Assembly: GCA_949318235.1 (NCBI GenBank)
Contig: OX439128.1
Location: 43,900,262-43,964,261, forward strand
Source: Ecdyonurus torrentis
Lineage: Eukaryota; Arthropoda; Insecta; Ephemeroptera; Heptageniidae
Direction of reading: 5' to 3'
Length of the DNA: 64,000 nt
In this document: one piece after another, positions 1 through 45,656 of the stretch
Position numbering within the stretch: the first letter of the stretch is position 1
Layout of the letters: every line of letters begins with the position of its first letter
Made by a program: the position numbers and the translations under genes
The notes under the pieces: generated by a model
What the model saw: only the letters and a program-made list of their open reading frames with translations
Database searches by the model: none
What the model was told of the DNA's origin: nothing

Positions 1-2064
1 ATAAATATCCGTCTTTATTCAAAAATAAACATTTTATTAAAAAAAAAAAAAAAAAAAAAATAGAGAGAAAAGGGGAAAAACTAGAGAAAAAAAATTAACC
101 TCTTACATGCGGGCTAGAAACACACAATCACCCTTACTCATATCAATACTCATTCTAACCTACGTAATTGCGAGATTATAATGTAATGCAAATAAGCTCA
201 CTCTGTTACCTCAAGTAAGATATTATGTGAATATAGGTTAAAGCTCTATACTTCCGCAATATGTAAATTTTATTGACTGATTATTTTTCTTTACAAAAAG
301 ATAATTATTTACTATCGTTAACAAGAATTAACATAATGATGAAAATACAAATAAACATATTATGCTTTTTATAAATAACGGTATAAAGAAGTTACCTTTT
401 TAATTAAATTTCTCGGAAAAAAATATAATAATAATTAGCAAACTGTGCAACCCACCCCATAATTTAACCACAACATTAGAACTTGGTTTAGGTGTTTATA
501 TAGACAAAAATCCATTCAAATCATTTTTGTTATTTTTAAATGTTTGATTCTTTTATATTAAACTGCAAAATTGCAATATTTGGAAAAATTCAGTTACTGT
601 TTTAATTTGATTAAAATAACATCTAAGTAATGATAAAATATTTTATAAATATACTGTAAATAATTAAATATTTAATTTATAAGAGAGACTTAAACCAGAT
701 ACGTTAAAAATTATTTTTTAAAAAAAGAGTGGAAATGTCTTTTTTTAAAGTTTAATAATAATAATAATAAAACTTTACATGGATTTTACAAACTTTGTAT
801 GACGTAAATAATTCACAACTTTATACAGAAGGAGAGGATTTTATTCCCTCTGTGACATAATTTTATTGGTTTATATCAAATTTGCACCGGCGTCTTTCTG
901 TCTATCCATATTTTCACATGCAATATAAATAATTTAAGTCGTTATCCATTGGCTCATATTAGAATACCAAAGTTGTCAAGTTACATAATAAATTTCAATT
1001 TGACAGTAAAATTTGAAATTTTCATAGTAATTATAGCAAAGTTAAGTATTCTGTAATTATATTCATTACACATTTAAAACATTTCATTAAAAATAATAAA
1101 CAATTAAAATACTTTGTTATTACATGCGTGGGTGCGAAAATGTTTGTCGCGCACGCACGCACGAGAGTATAATTATTGATAAAGAAGTATAAATCAATAA
1201 CTCAAGTTTGCGCTTGCGCTAATATTGTTAGTATTGAGGTCTAAAAAGGAGAAGAGTGAACCAAACTAGTCAAAGTACAAGATTTGCCGTGGACCAGAAC
1301 AGACAGGTTTTTTGAGTTCAGGGTTTAAAAATATATACATATATTTAAGATCCAACTAGGGTGTGGTATTATCTGATATTTTAGTATAACAATGAAATAT
1401 CAGTAAAGCTTGGTGTGGTCAATTAAAAATATTTACAATAAACACCTCTGAGGTGTGAATAAAAATAAACATTTTTCATATTGATTTGATTGACAACGAA
1501 TTAAATATTGAAAAGTTATATACTATAAAGGTCATAGATACAACGAATTTTCCTGAAAATAATAATATAAAAATAGAAGAAGAATAGATATTTACAATAC
1601 TAGTGACGCAACTTGTTGCTATAGAATCAACACCAAAAAAATCAATCAATAATTATATTTTAACGATTAAAGATAAAAAAGCAAACATATAACAGTATTT
1701 GAGCAATTATTATATTGAAGACTCGTAATTGATGCTCAATTCTGTTGAATTTAAATAATAAAACGTATTTTAAATATCCGTCCTTAGTAAAAAAATAATT
1801 TTGAAGAAAGAAGAAGAAGTCAATTAAAAATAAAAGTGAAAATTCACGTCCTAATATAAAATATATATACTAAATTTGAAGTTATATTTTACGTAAGGGT
1901 AATAAATTATTTCATCGCTAACAGAAGTTACACTTGAGTTAATTTGAACTTGAAAAAGAAGTGCTATATACGGAAGTCATTTTCACTGATAATAACTGGC
2001 CAATATGCTTACAGGAAAGCATTAATAATAATAAAGTATTTTTCAAATTTGTGGCAATATAATA
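1..2064. other. AT-rich upstream intergenic DNA
   Basis: No exon with protein-like content is visible here. The stretch is AT-rich with short poly-A and AAT runs and a small GC-richer patch around 1125-1170 (CACGCACGCACG). The 5' UTR and promoter of the K+ channel isoform that starts at 2065 must lie in its right part, but I see no convincing TATA box or initiator. Confidence 0.5.
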
Positions 2065-21172
<19,108 letters not shown>

Positions 21173-21378
21173 ACATCTAATCAATTTGCCACTGGATGGC
21201 GACAGCAGCTGAGGAATATGTAAAACAAAAGAACATGTGGATTATTGCATGCTGCAGACCATATTTCACAACACTTAAAAGTCAATGAAAAATTATAATG
21301 AATTATATTTTGATGAAGAAACAATTATTATAAAACAAAAGAAGAGAATATATTCGTAATGTTTTCAAAAATAATAAT

Positions 21379-21384
21379 AATAAA
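21379..21384 (+). terminator. Candidate polyadenylation signal of the K2P gene
   Basis: First AATAAA after the channel stop codon, about 207 bases downstream. AT richness makes chance matches common. Confidence 0.35.
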
Positions 21385-22982
21385 ATGTATTATTATCTAT
21401 TTCAAATATAAAATTGTGATGAATTACAAGTTATAATTCTTTACATAAGTATGTTAAAAATTATTTATGTCTTCCTTTGTCATACCTTTTTTTCTTCACT
21501 GGATTTAAAAACAGTTCAGTATTTTAATCTGATTAACAGTGTTTGTACGACAAAAACATAAATATTTTTTTAGACAAAACTATTGTAAAGACTTTAACTT
21601 ATTCTGCTTGTAATATCTCTGTATGGTAGACAGAAAATTATTTTTATGTCAGAAATTTAAAAAATAATATAAAAATAATGATAAGAAGAAGAAGAAGAAG
21701 AAAAATTACAAGTGTCAATTTGTCTCCGACAATCTTATGATTCGGCAGTTCAAGTTTTATTTTGTTCTTTGTTATGTTTTTGTTATTTAAAGAAATTAAT
21801 TATTAATGTTTCATTTAATTGAAATTACATTTGTATAAATGTAAGTATAGAAATACATTAAACAAAAATTGTCCTATTTTTTAAAAGTGTTGACTTGGCC
21901 ACTTATGTATATTACTGAGACAGCATTTACATAGATCAGGTTGCATTGTGTATACCTCAGTTCTGAAAGTTATTACTTGGAAAGGTTTTGTCATTTATAT
22001 ATAAAACTCGAAAACTGAACAAAAATTGTGCTTTTATTTGTATTTTTTATTAATTTTTCATTTTTTAAATTTTACTATAAAAGTAATTCTTTTGTAATAG
22101 AGATATCTCATATTGTATTAATTATTAAAATTATTATTATTATAATGTTAAGACTCTTTTTCATTATACAGTACACTTACACTTTCGATTTTGTGAAATG
22201 CCCAGTCAGGTCCGCAGCAGACTTCACTACAAACATGGCAATGAAAGCTCTCGCTTTTGTGAAATGGTCATTTTCTGAGTCTCTTGCAATTTCAAAAAAT
22301 CGAGAGTTTACTGTATTAATCAATGGAATATATTCCAAGATAAAAACTTATAAATTTTTCACACTGAAAAAAAAAAAATCAATTTTTACATTCCATTGAC
22401 AAACATTTACCATTTTTTTGTGCTATTTTTAATTAAATACTTTTTGTGTATCATCATGAATCTATCATTTTGTTTTTAGAGTATTTGATTTTTTTTATTC
22501 ATTTTTTTAATTACTTTTATATAATTTTTACTTATAAACTAGATGATCTGAAAGTTTCATACAGATAAATAATATTCATACAAAAATAATATACTTATGC
22601 ATAATAATATCAATATGTAATGAAAATCAATACAGGTATATATAATATGTATTGAGCTATAGATGTTTTTATTTCAATGTATAATTGTGTGTTGCATCAA
22701 ATATAAATATCTCTCTCTATAATGCTTTTGATGTACTTAATTTTAGGATTGCAAGGGTATTACTGTACTTTTATCCCTATATATACAAGAGGGTATGTTG
22801 TGTGGATCTTCTTGGTGAAGAAACAGTTACTAAAATTGTTCAATATGTTTAATTATATTATATATAGGCCTACATCTATTTCATGTAAGATCTATTTTAC
22901 CATCAGTTTAGGATGAAAAGTTGAAATGTATACATTTTGTTTCAAAGGATATGTTATCTCCTATATTTTTTTCAACCCACTT

Positions 22983-23161
22983 CTATAATGATGTTGTTCT
23001 GCTCTATTGGCCTATGTCCACTTGATCTTGGGAGAAAAAAAAATTGGCAGATTGACCTCAAATTTTGATTTTTTTTTCTTTTCAGGTCATTTGCAGCAAA
23101 AATATATTTTTCAAGGTCAAATGGACATCAGCCAATATAGTGGAACAGCAGCAATATGTAG
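22983..23161. mobile_element. Imperfect foldback, ~180 bp
   Basis: GTTCTGCTCTATTGGCCTATGTCCA on the left pairs with TGGACATCAGCCAATATAGTGGAAC on the right; TTGATCTTG and CAAGGTCAA also pair. Several mismatches indicate age. Confidence 0.65.
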
Positions 23162-23180
23162 TATTTTAAATTTTCAAAGG

Positions 23181-23311
23181 TAAGAAAGGGGAAACCAACA
23201 GGTACATGCCTATCTCCATGATGAAGTCTGTAGATAAGTAAAGAAATTCACCTATCTACGGATTTCATCATGATTACGCACTTACTTGTTGGTTTCCCTT
23301 TTTCTTTCTCT
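23181..23311. mobile_element. Foldback, ~130 bp (related to Penelope-derived family)
   Basis: AAAGGGGAAACCAACA...ATGATGAAGTC pairs with GGATTTCATCATG...TGTTGGTTTCCCTTTTT. The end AAACCAACAGGTACATGCC is reminiscent of AAACCAGCAAGGGCCTTACC, so it may be a diverged member. Confidence 0.65.
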
Positions 23312-23828
23312 TAATACATGAACTCAACTTAAAAAAAAAAATTTGATTATTGAATTGATGAAAATTTAAAATTTGATGATCATATTGATGCTGAGTATAA
23401 AAAAAAATCTGTTATATTTGTTATAAATGAGTTACAACATGAGTGTTTTCTGAATTACCTGTTCACTATGCCATTTGGCTTTGCTAACATAAATATTTAT
23501 ATGGATTAAGATATTTTGAGGGTGACAACCCCACTTCTTCCATTTTACTTAGAGATTAAATCAATGTAAATATTTATGATAACTATGCCTTTAAGATCTT
23601 TACCTAGATAAGAACTTCATTCATGGTAAGGCACGTGTATAGATTTTCCTATTGTTTCCTTTTGGTTTTTAATTTCCTTAATTTAATTATTTAAAGGTAT
23701 AATCTCTATCAAAACAAAGAAAACTCTGTAAATAATTTAGAGGAAAAGGTTTTAAAGATCCAATTTCTGTTCATTAACTTTAAATTATTAAGCATTATGT
23801 AGAAAATACAAATATATCTTCTTTAAAA

Positions 23829-24015
23829 CAAATGGTAAGAGAAAACCAGCAAGGGCCTTATCATGTGAAAAGATCCCATAGTTTGTGAAAATCTTACTAT
23901 CACAGAAGTAACTATAGGACTCTCTTCACTATGGTATAGCGACCTTGCCGGTGTTCTCCAAACATTTTCTTTCAAATTTATCATACCTAATTACAATGGT
24001 TTATATTTTTCTTAA
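23829..24015. mobile_element. Penelope-derived foldback with tail
   Basis: Arm end GAGAAAACCAGCAAGGGCC on the left, ACTATGGTATAGCGACCTTGCCGG on the right, then TTTCAAATTTATCATACCTAA and a decayed tail ACAATGGTTTATATTTTTCTT, the same order as at 13949-14362. Confidence 0.65.
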
Positions 24016-24645
24016 TTCTAGTTTCTTTAAAATGTCATTAAACATATATGGTAACTGCTTTCAATTAACCAACCCAAGTTTCTGAGAAATTATGTGATTT
24101 ATAGTTGGCAAACGAAACTTAAAACCATTCAATTATTAAACTGTAAAATGAAAAATATATTATAATACATTATATAATATATACATTATCTATACCTAAT
24201 GATTTAGGTAGTATTTTAGTTTTCTAGAACAAATTAAATTGAAAATCAAGAATAAAAAATATATATATGTAGAACTATTTTGACATATATAACAAATTTA
24301 TATATATACCATGAATATCTTTTGTAAAAATAAAATCTTTATCAAGAATATTAAAAATATATATATAATAATATAATTATGTTTTTTATGATCAAAAATC
24401 AACGAAATATTTTAAGGTATAACTTTTAAAATGATATTTTTGTATTTTAGTTACTGAATTAAAAAAACAAAAAGAAAGGAAAAAAATAAAGCAAATTTAT
24501 TTGTGCTTGCCAGATTTTTTTTTTTTTATTTTTTTCAATTGTCATTATTTGTCAACATTACAGAATTAAAGTGTGTTTAGGGGGGAGGAGGGAGAAATAT
24601 TTTAAAATGAACTGGCACAGCATGTCAACTAAAGAAAATTGTAAA

Positions 24646-24867
24646 TCGATCTTGTTGCGAAAAAAAGGCCTATCTCGTTTTTTGTCAGTGGAAGCAAAAG
24701 GCGTATCTCGTATTTTGTCAGTGGAAGCAAAAGGCCTATCTCGAGCGCTATCGCCATAACGTTTGGGAACGAGATAGGCCTTTTGCTTCCACTGACAAAA
24801 TATGAGATACGCCTTTTGCTTCCACTGACAAAAAACGAGATAGGCCTTTTTTTCGCAATAAGATCGA
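24646..24867. repeat. Palindromic mini-array of 33-bp units (GGCCTAT type)
   Basis: Units start at 24667, 24700 and 24733, period exactly 33. Each reads GG(C)(C/G)TATCTCGT + TTTTTGTCA + GTGGAAGCAAAA. The right arm is the inverse, and the arms meet around GAGCGCTATCGCCATAACG. Outer arms TCGATCTTGTTGCG also pair. It is the sister of 17853-18146: same period, same TCTCGTTTTTTGTCA core and same GAGCGC centre, but GGCCTAT replaces TGTGTAA at each unit start. Confidence 0.88.
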
Positions 24868-25027
24868 AATTGAAAATAATTTGTCCACTTTGCCGTAAAT
24901 AATATTACGACAAGGGAAATAATAGTTAAAGAAGAAGAAGAAGAAAAAAAAAATGCGAGAAACAAAATCATAACACCAATAAATCACATTTTTGGTGCTC
25001 TTTAATTAGATTCCATTAAAACATATT

Positions 25028-25130
<103 letters not shown>

Positions 25131-25610
25131 CCAAAGTTAATTGGGAATTAACATGCTCATATCTCTTATTTGTTCTATCAATTTTAATAAGAAAATGATA
25201 GCATCATTTTTAGTGTTACAAAAAGAGTTTTCATTTGTTATTTTAACTTTCCTCTTTGTACGTGATACCTACTATTATATATACATTTCCAAGTGTGTAC
25301 TGCATAGAACTTAGAGTATAATTCAAAAAAAAATATATATATATTATGTTGAAAGTAGAACTTGGCCTATGTACGTAGAAAGAAAAAAAAATATAGTTAT
25401 ATGTTTGATATATTATTGCACTTTAAGACATTACATATAAGTCAAGGATTACATATATAAACAAATAAAATATACGTATAACAAAGCTGTTTCTGTATTC
25501 TATGAAATATATATGTGCACATTCTATGTTATTTTTAGAGAGAAATAAAGAATTGTATTAGTGAGAATTTTTGTACTTTTTTTTTCTTTTGCACACAACC
25601 GGCAAATGTA

Positions 25611-25708
25611 CAGCTCTGGCCAAAAGTTTGAGAACGATTTGCATAGGCAACCCGCAACCACACTATGTTATCTTTATGAGAAAACGCAGCAAACTTTGGC
25701 TAGAGCTG
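25611..25708. mobile_element. 98-bp MITE with Tc1/mariner-like ends
   Basis: CAGCTCTGGCCAAAAGTTTG at the left and its inverse (CAAACTTTGGCTAGAGCTG) at the right, each bordered by TA, the target duplication typical of Tc1/mariner. A second copy lies at 53915-54006 and an inverted one at 14646-14732. No transposase. Confidence 0.82.
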
Positions 25709-26843
25709 TAAACACATACCTTGTTCTGTTGGAGTTAAGTGCTGAAAGCTATCTATCGAATATTATGTGTTTATAAACTTTGTGCTGGTAAAATTTTAGT
25801 AGGACTCTCTTCACTCTATGGTAGATGTTATATTAATGAGAAACTGTCTCAAATTTATATCTAAAAAAACATAATGCAGTAGTTGGAAAGAAAAAAAAAA
25901 ATGAAAAACTTAAGTTTTGGTATAGGCTACAAATTATTTTCTCTTTCAAACGGTCATAGAGCTAATTTAAGACCTATACTCTCATTCCCCCCAAAAAAAA
26001 TATTTTTATTTTCTAAAAAATAAACACTTTTTATCAGTTGAAGGCCCAATCGGCCCAATTTTCTTTAATTAAATTTTAATAAAGCCGTTGTTTAATTCCA
26101 TTCCCTATCATATACTGTCTACTGGTCCCAAATAAAGCTGACCGCTTGTGTTAAAGTTTTCCCATTTATTTGACATTTGGAGAGATTAATGCTTCGGTCA
26201 GATTTATTCAAGATGAGTTTAAAATAGTGAAGCCTTTGGCAAGCTGGAATTCTCTGCTCTTTCAGATACCCCCCCCCCCCCCCCCCCTCGCCCCAATAAC
26301 TTCTGACGTGAACTGACAATGTAAAGGTAAGGAGTATTTGTTCCAAGTAAAATGACAATTTGAAGTAATATTGTTTATTTCACTATCTAAATTAGTTACA
26401 TTTTTTTGTCTTCTTCAAATTAACCTTACAAAATACACATATATGATGATGTATTAAAAGAATACAACTAATAATTAAATAACCTTTTTTTTTTTTTTTT
26501 TTTTCGATTTATTAAATTTGTTGAAAAATGTAACTTGATAATTACATTTCTATTTGTTATTTAATTTGATTGCAAATATTTTACAATGGAGAAAATATTT
26601 ATATGAAAACTTGACACACACCAATTATTCTTGAACATATATTTATATATATTTTTTGCATACTTTGGTAATTAGAATCCTCTTGAAAAACTATTTTGAA
26701 ATATGTAAAAATTTACAACTCCATACCCAAAGAAGTGACAAAGTAGACTATACATTACATTTCTCTATAATTTAAAATGATTAAGTCATTATTTTAGTAT
26801 ATAAAATAATTAAAAATTAACAATACATTTTTTTTTCAGAACA

Positions 26844-26849
26844 TTTATT
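26844..26849 (-). terminator. Candidate polyadenylation signal of SMC3
   Basis: TTTATT on the plus strand, AATAAA on the minus strand: the first such signal after the SMC3 stop, about 166 bases downstream. Confidence 0.4.
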
Positions 26850-27014
26850 TACAAAAATCTAAAATAGACAAATTAAAAGATGATAAAAAAAAGTAAAGTA
26901 AAGGAAAAAAAAAATGATGTAATACAGTACTTACATATAAATATTTTGAGTACGTTAAGTAAAATGTATAAATACAAAAGTTTCAACACTGATAGACACT
27001 TTCCTATTTGTACA

Positions 27015-42104
<15,090 letters not shown>

Positions 42105-42850
42105 AATGAGAGAACTTTGATCTCTTTAAAGTGATTTTATCCAAAATTGGTTCATTAAAAACGTAAACACCATTTGTTGCCACAAAATGTTTTCTAGAAG
42201 CTGACGTAAGATGGCGCTGCAGAAAGGCGCGAATATTTTCGCTTAACTTTTGTTTCTTTAAGCGCGCGAGTAATTTGAACTTGCACTTTTCAACAGGAAC
42301 CGGAAATGGATATCAGCTGAAATTTGTAAATACAAATTTTTGAAGTGCAATTCAGTGTCAAAAATCAATCTTTGTTTGCTTCTTTTTACTAAAAATAAGG
42401 TTATTTGAAAGGTAAATTGTGTATTAAATAATTTTGTTACATTAGGAACCTTTCTTGTAATATTTTGTCACCGCAGGGCGCAGATACGCCAAAAATTACA
42501 TGGCTACTGAGCTGCTACTGAGGCTCCCATGTATGTATGGTCCCATATCCCATAATTATAAACATGCTGTTACAACCCTTGGCAAATATACATTTCTTTT
42601 TTTGTATGCTGCATGTAAACTATGTGTTTAGAGGCTCAATAATTCGAAAGTAAACATTGCAAGCAAACGAAGGGTCGATTCCTGTAACCCCTCTCCCCTC
42701 TCCCTCATATGTATGAATGATATGTACTGCGTGTTATGGTTCAGGGTTGGCGTTATTCAGAATCAGACTCATTTTGAAGTATCATTACTGAATCAAATTA
42801 GTGTAATAATATTATTTTAATGACACTAAAATTTTATATTTGATTTTCAG
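42105..42850. promoter_or_regulatory. Divergent promoter region of SMC3 and the zinc-finger gene
   Basis: SMC3 starts at 42104 on the minus strand and the zinc-finger coding region at 42851 on the plus strand. In between, TGACGTAA (42202-42209, CRE-like), AAGATGGCGCTGC (about 42208-42220, YY1-like) and GC-richer sequence GGCGCG mark the likely start zone. A splice donor GAAAG/GTAAAT at about 42410 and an acceptor TTTTCAG immediately before the ATG at 42851 suggest a non-coding first exon for the plus-strand gene. Confidence 0.55.
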
Positions 42851-43110
42851 ATGGCAGATGAAACTTCCGAAACTGATGATGGGGACTTCCACCGTTACCA
42901 CTTTCGTAAACGACCACCGTTAAAAGAGACCTCAAAGAAGAAAAACATCAAAAAAAGAACAAAAAAAGGTTGACTTGATAGATAGAATTAATAGAATTAT
43001 GTAGGCCTATATATGTTTATGTACATAGAAGAAAAATGGGTTCTAAATAATTTATATAAATCATTAAAAGTCGCATGTCAAGGGTGCTCCACTATAACAA
43101 GTCCATTTGA

Positions 43111-43157
<47 letters not shown>

Positions 43158-45617
43158 CTGCTGCTGCAAACTATGCTTGTATGCAAATTAACTGAAATGG
43201 AAAACTCCAAAGTTTGGTGTTGATTGAACCAAATTTTAATTTTCAAGGCCAAATAAACTTTGGTCACTATAGGGTGCGATTGCACTCACCCGGGTGGTGC
43301 ACACTGGTATAAAAGTTGATGCCATGTATGAGCACTAAATATAACATGGCCCAGAATGGGAAAACAATACATTTTGCCATAGTTCAACAATATTTTAGCA
43401 AGCATTGATGCTGGTTTTCAAGTATATATGCAAGAAAAATAATAATAACAAGAAAAATTAGCTAATTTTCCAAAGAAAATAGCCAAAAACCATGTTTGGT
43501 CTATGCTGAGCAATGTTAGTCATTGCTCCAGTATGGCGTTAAAGTGCATTCAGTATGACGTCATGTGCATACTCATACACCCTATAGCGGAGCACCCTCC
43601 ATGTACTTAATAAAAACGTCCCTGTAATTTTACTGTTGGTACAAAAGAAAAAGAAAAGAAAAAAGATCATGCATTAAAAAACTATTTTAAAAGGAACCTT
43701 ATAGAAATGCTGTCAGTTGATTTTTTTGATTAAAATTTTAACATTTAAAAATGAAATTATAGTGTATTTCTAAAGATTGTAAAGTTACAAAATGAGACCT
43801 ATAACACAGATAAGAGCTCAGCATTTTTACAGTCATGTGATTTGATTATTAATTTATTATTATTCCAGTACCAATACTCGATTGAAAATTAATGTGTGAT
43901 TTTATTTCAGCAAAGAATGCTGTCCTTGCACCACAAATGTTTCAAGATGACAGCCTAGATCTAGCAGATGATGAACATGACTGTGACATCATTATTAAAG
44001 AGGAACCATTTTATGAAGATGAAGAGTATGAAGAAATGGAAGGAGAGGAGGAGGAAGAAGAACAAGAGAAACAAAATTATTTTGAAGGTACCGGTACAGT
44101 AGTTGTTTACCCATTGAGTAAGAATTACTTCTTTCATTGTCCATAACAACAGAAACTTAAAATAATAATAATGATATACTGTATATTGAATATCTTGGCT
44201 TGCCATATTGAATTATTGTGCTACACAAATCCCAGGCCCAGGTATGAAGGTTACGTATGAAAATTTTTAAAGAAGAGAATTGGAGAAAACTAGCAAGGTC
44301 CTTAAAATGGAGAAGGAAGTCCCATAGTTACGTGAAAATCTTGCATTATAGCACAGAGATAAAAATTAACACATATTGGATCAGGGTCGGCCTGGGAGGA
44401 AAAGGCCCGGTCCGCGGTATTACAAAAAGGCCCGCGAACCAAGGGGGGTTGGGGACGATGCTCCCCAAGACAGCGCCGCAAACAAAAATTTTTTGAGGCC
44501 ACGCCCCCTTTTCAGTGGGCATTAACTTAAAATACCTCAATTTTTTTTATGAGATTTTTATGACATGCACTCTACAAATAAAATTATTATAATGTTTTTA
44601 AATGGGCTACAGTAATCGAACATTATAGAGTTCGCTAGAGGTGCAATTTTTTTAAAAATTAAAATGGATAGAATTTTAAGAGTGGATGTAATCTCTTGTC
44701 GTCTTTTGAAAGAAAAAGAAAATTTATCAGTCTGTGGCTTGCTGGCAGCCAGTCTTGCATCCCTCTTAGTGCACAATATTATATTACAGTGTGAGGATGA
44801 GAGGTTTTAAATAGCAAGCCGGGTTTGCGCGCGCGATTGTTCACCCAATCAGCGCGAGTAGCTGCGGGGGCACCGCGTATAAAAACGCGGCTGCCACTTG
44901 CTTCCTCAGCTCAGTCAGTTAGCAGATGTGGTGTGAGCCATCTCTAGCTGTACAGAGCTCTCTGCCGAGCCTTACTGATGAGTCCTAGGTAAAGGACGAA
45001 ACCGGTCTAAGGCCAAGAGTAAGTCTGATACTGTTTTATAATGTTGTGCCTTTGATGTAGTGTGAGAATGTGAGATGTTAGGTATATCGTATTTTACATT
45101 GACACTATACCCCTCATCCCTTTTAACGTCTATTTTTATTTAGCGCAAGCTATAATGATTTGCATCCCTAGTCCCAATTTACTATTTAAATTAGATAATT
45201 TTCGCGTTTTATTCATTTTCAATTCAACGTGCTCTAATCTCTACCAACTATTTTCTAATTATTTTTTTAAACGTAAATAATACCAACCGCGATGGTTTTT
45301 TCCTATATATTATAAAATGAGGAAGTTTCCATAAAGTTAAGACCTTGTTTTGAGCACATTTTTAGAAAGAGTATAAATAGTAGATTCCAATGAAGTTAAT
45401 ATTTACCTTTATTAATTACATTTCAGCGATTAATTACCCTCTAAAAAGTGCCTACCATGCCCCTCTAAAAGACCCTTTCTTCATTTTTACGTTCTTCTTC
45501 TGCAAGCGTATCAGGTTTTAACGAGCGAATTTCAAAATTAACATTACTTTAACATTAATTAACTCAAAACAGGGTCTTGGCTTTATGGAAATTTCCTCAT
45601 TTGTCCTTTTACCTTTA

Positions 45618-45656
<39 letters not shown>

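Noticed and set aside
22028..22399. 123-codon frame downstream of the K2P gene
   Set aside because: Low-complexity AT-rich composition, no domain, lies in presumed 3' flank.
24646..24867. CRISPR array
   Set aside because: Eukaryotic context, units are contiguous without unique spacers, and the array is palindromic.
44557..44776. Minus-strand frame next to the GC-rich repeat
   Set aside because: No homology; GC-rich part is repeat-like.
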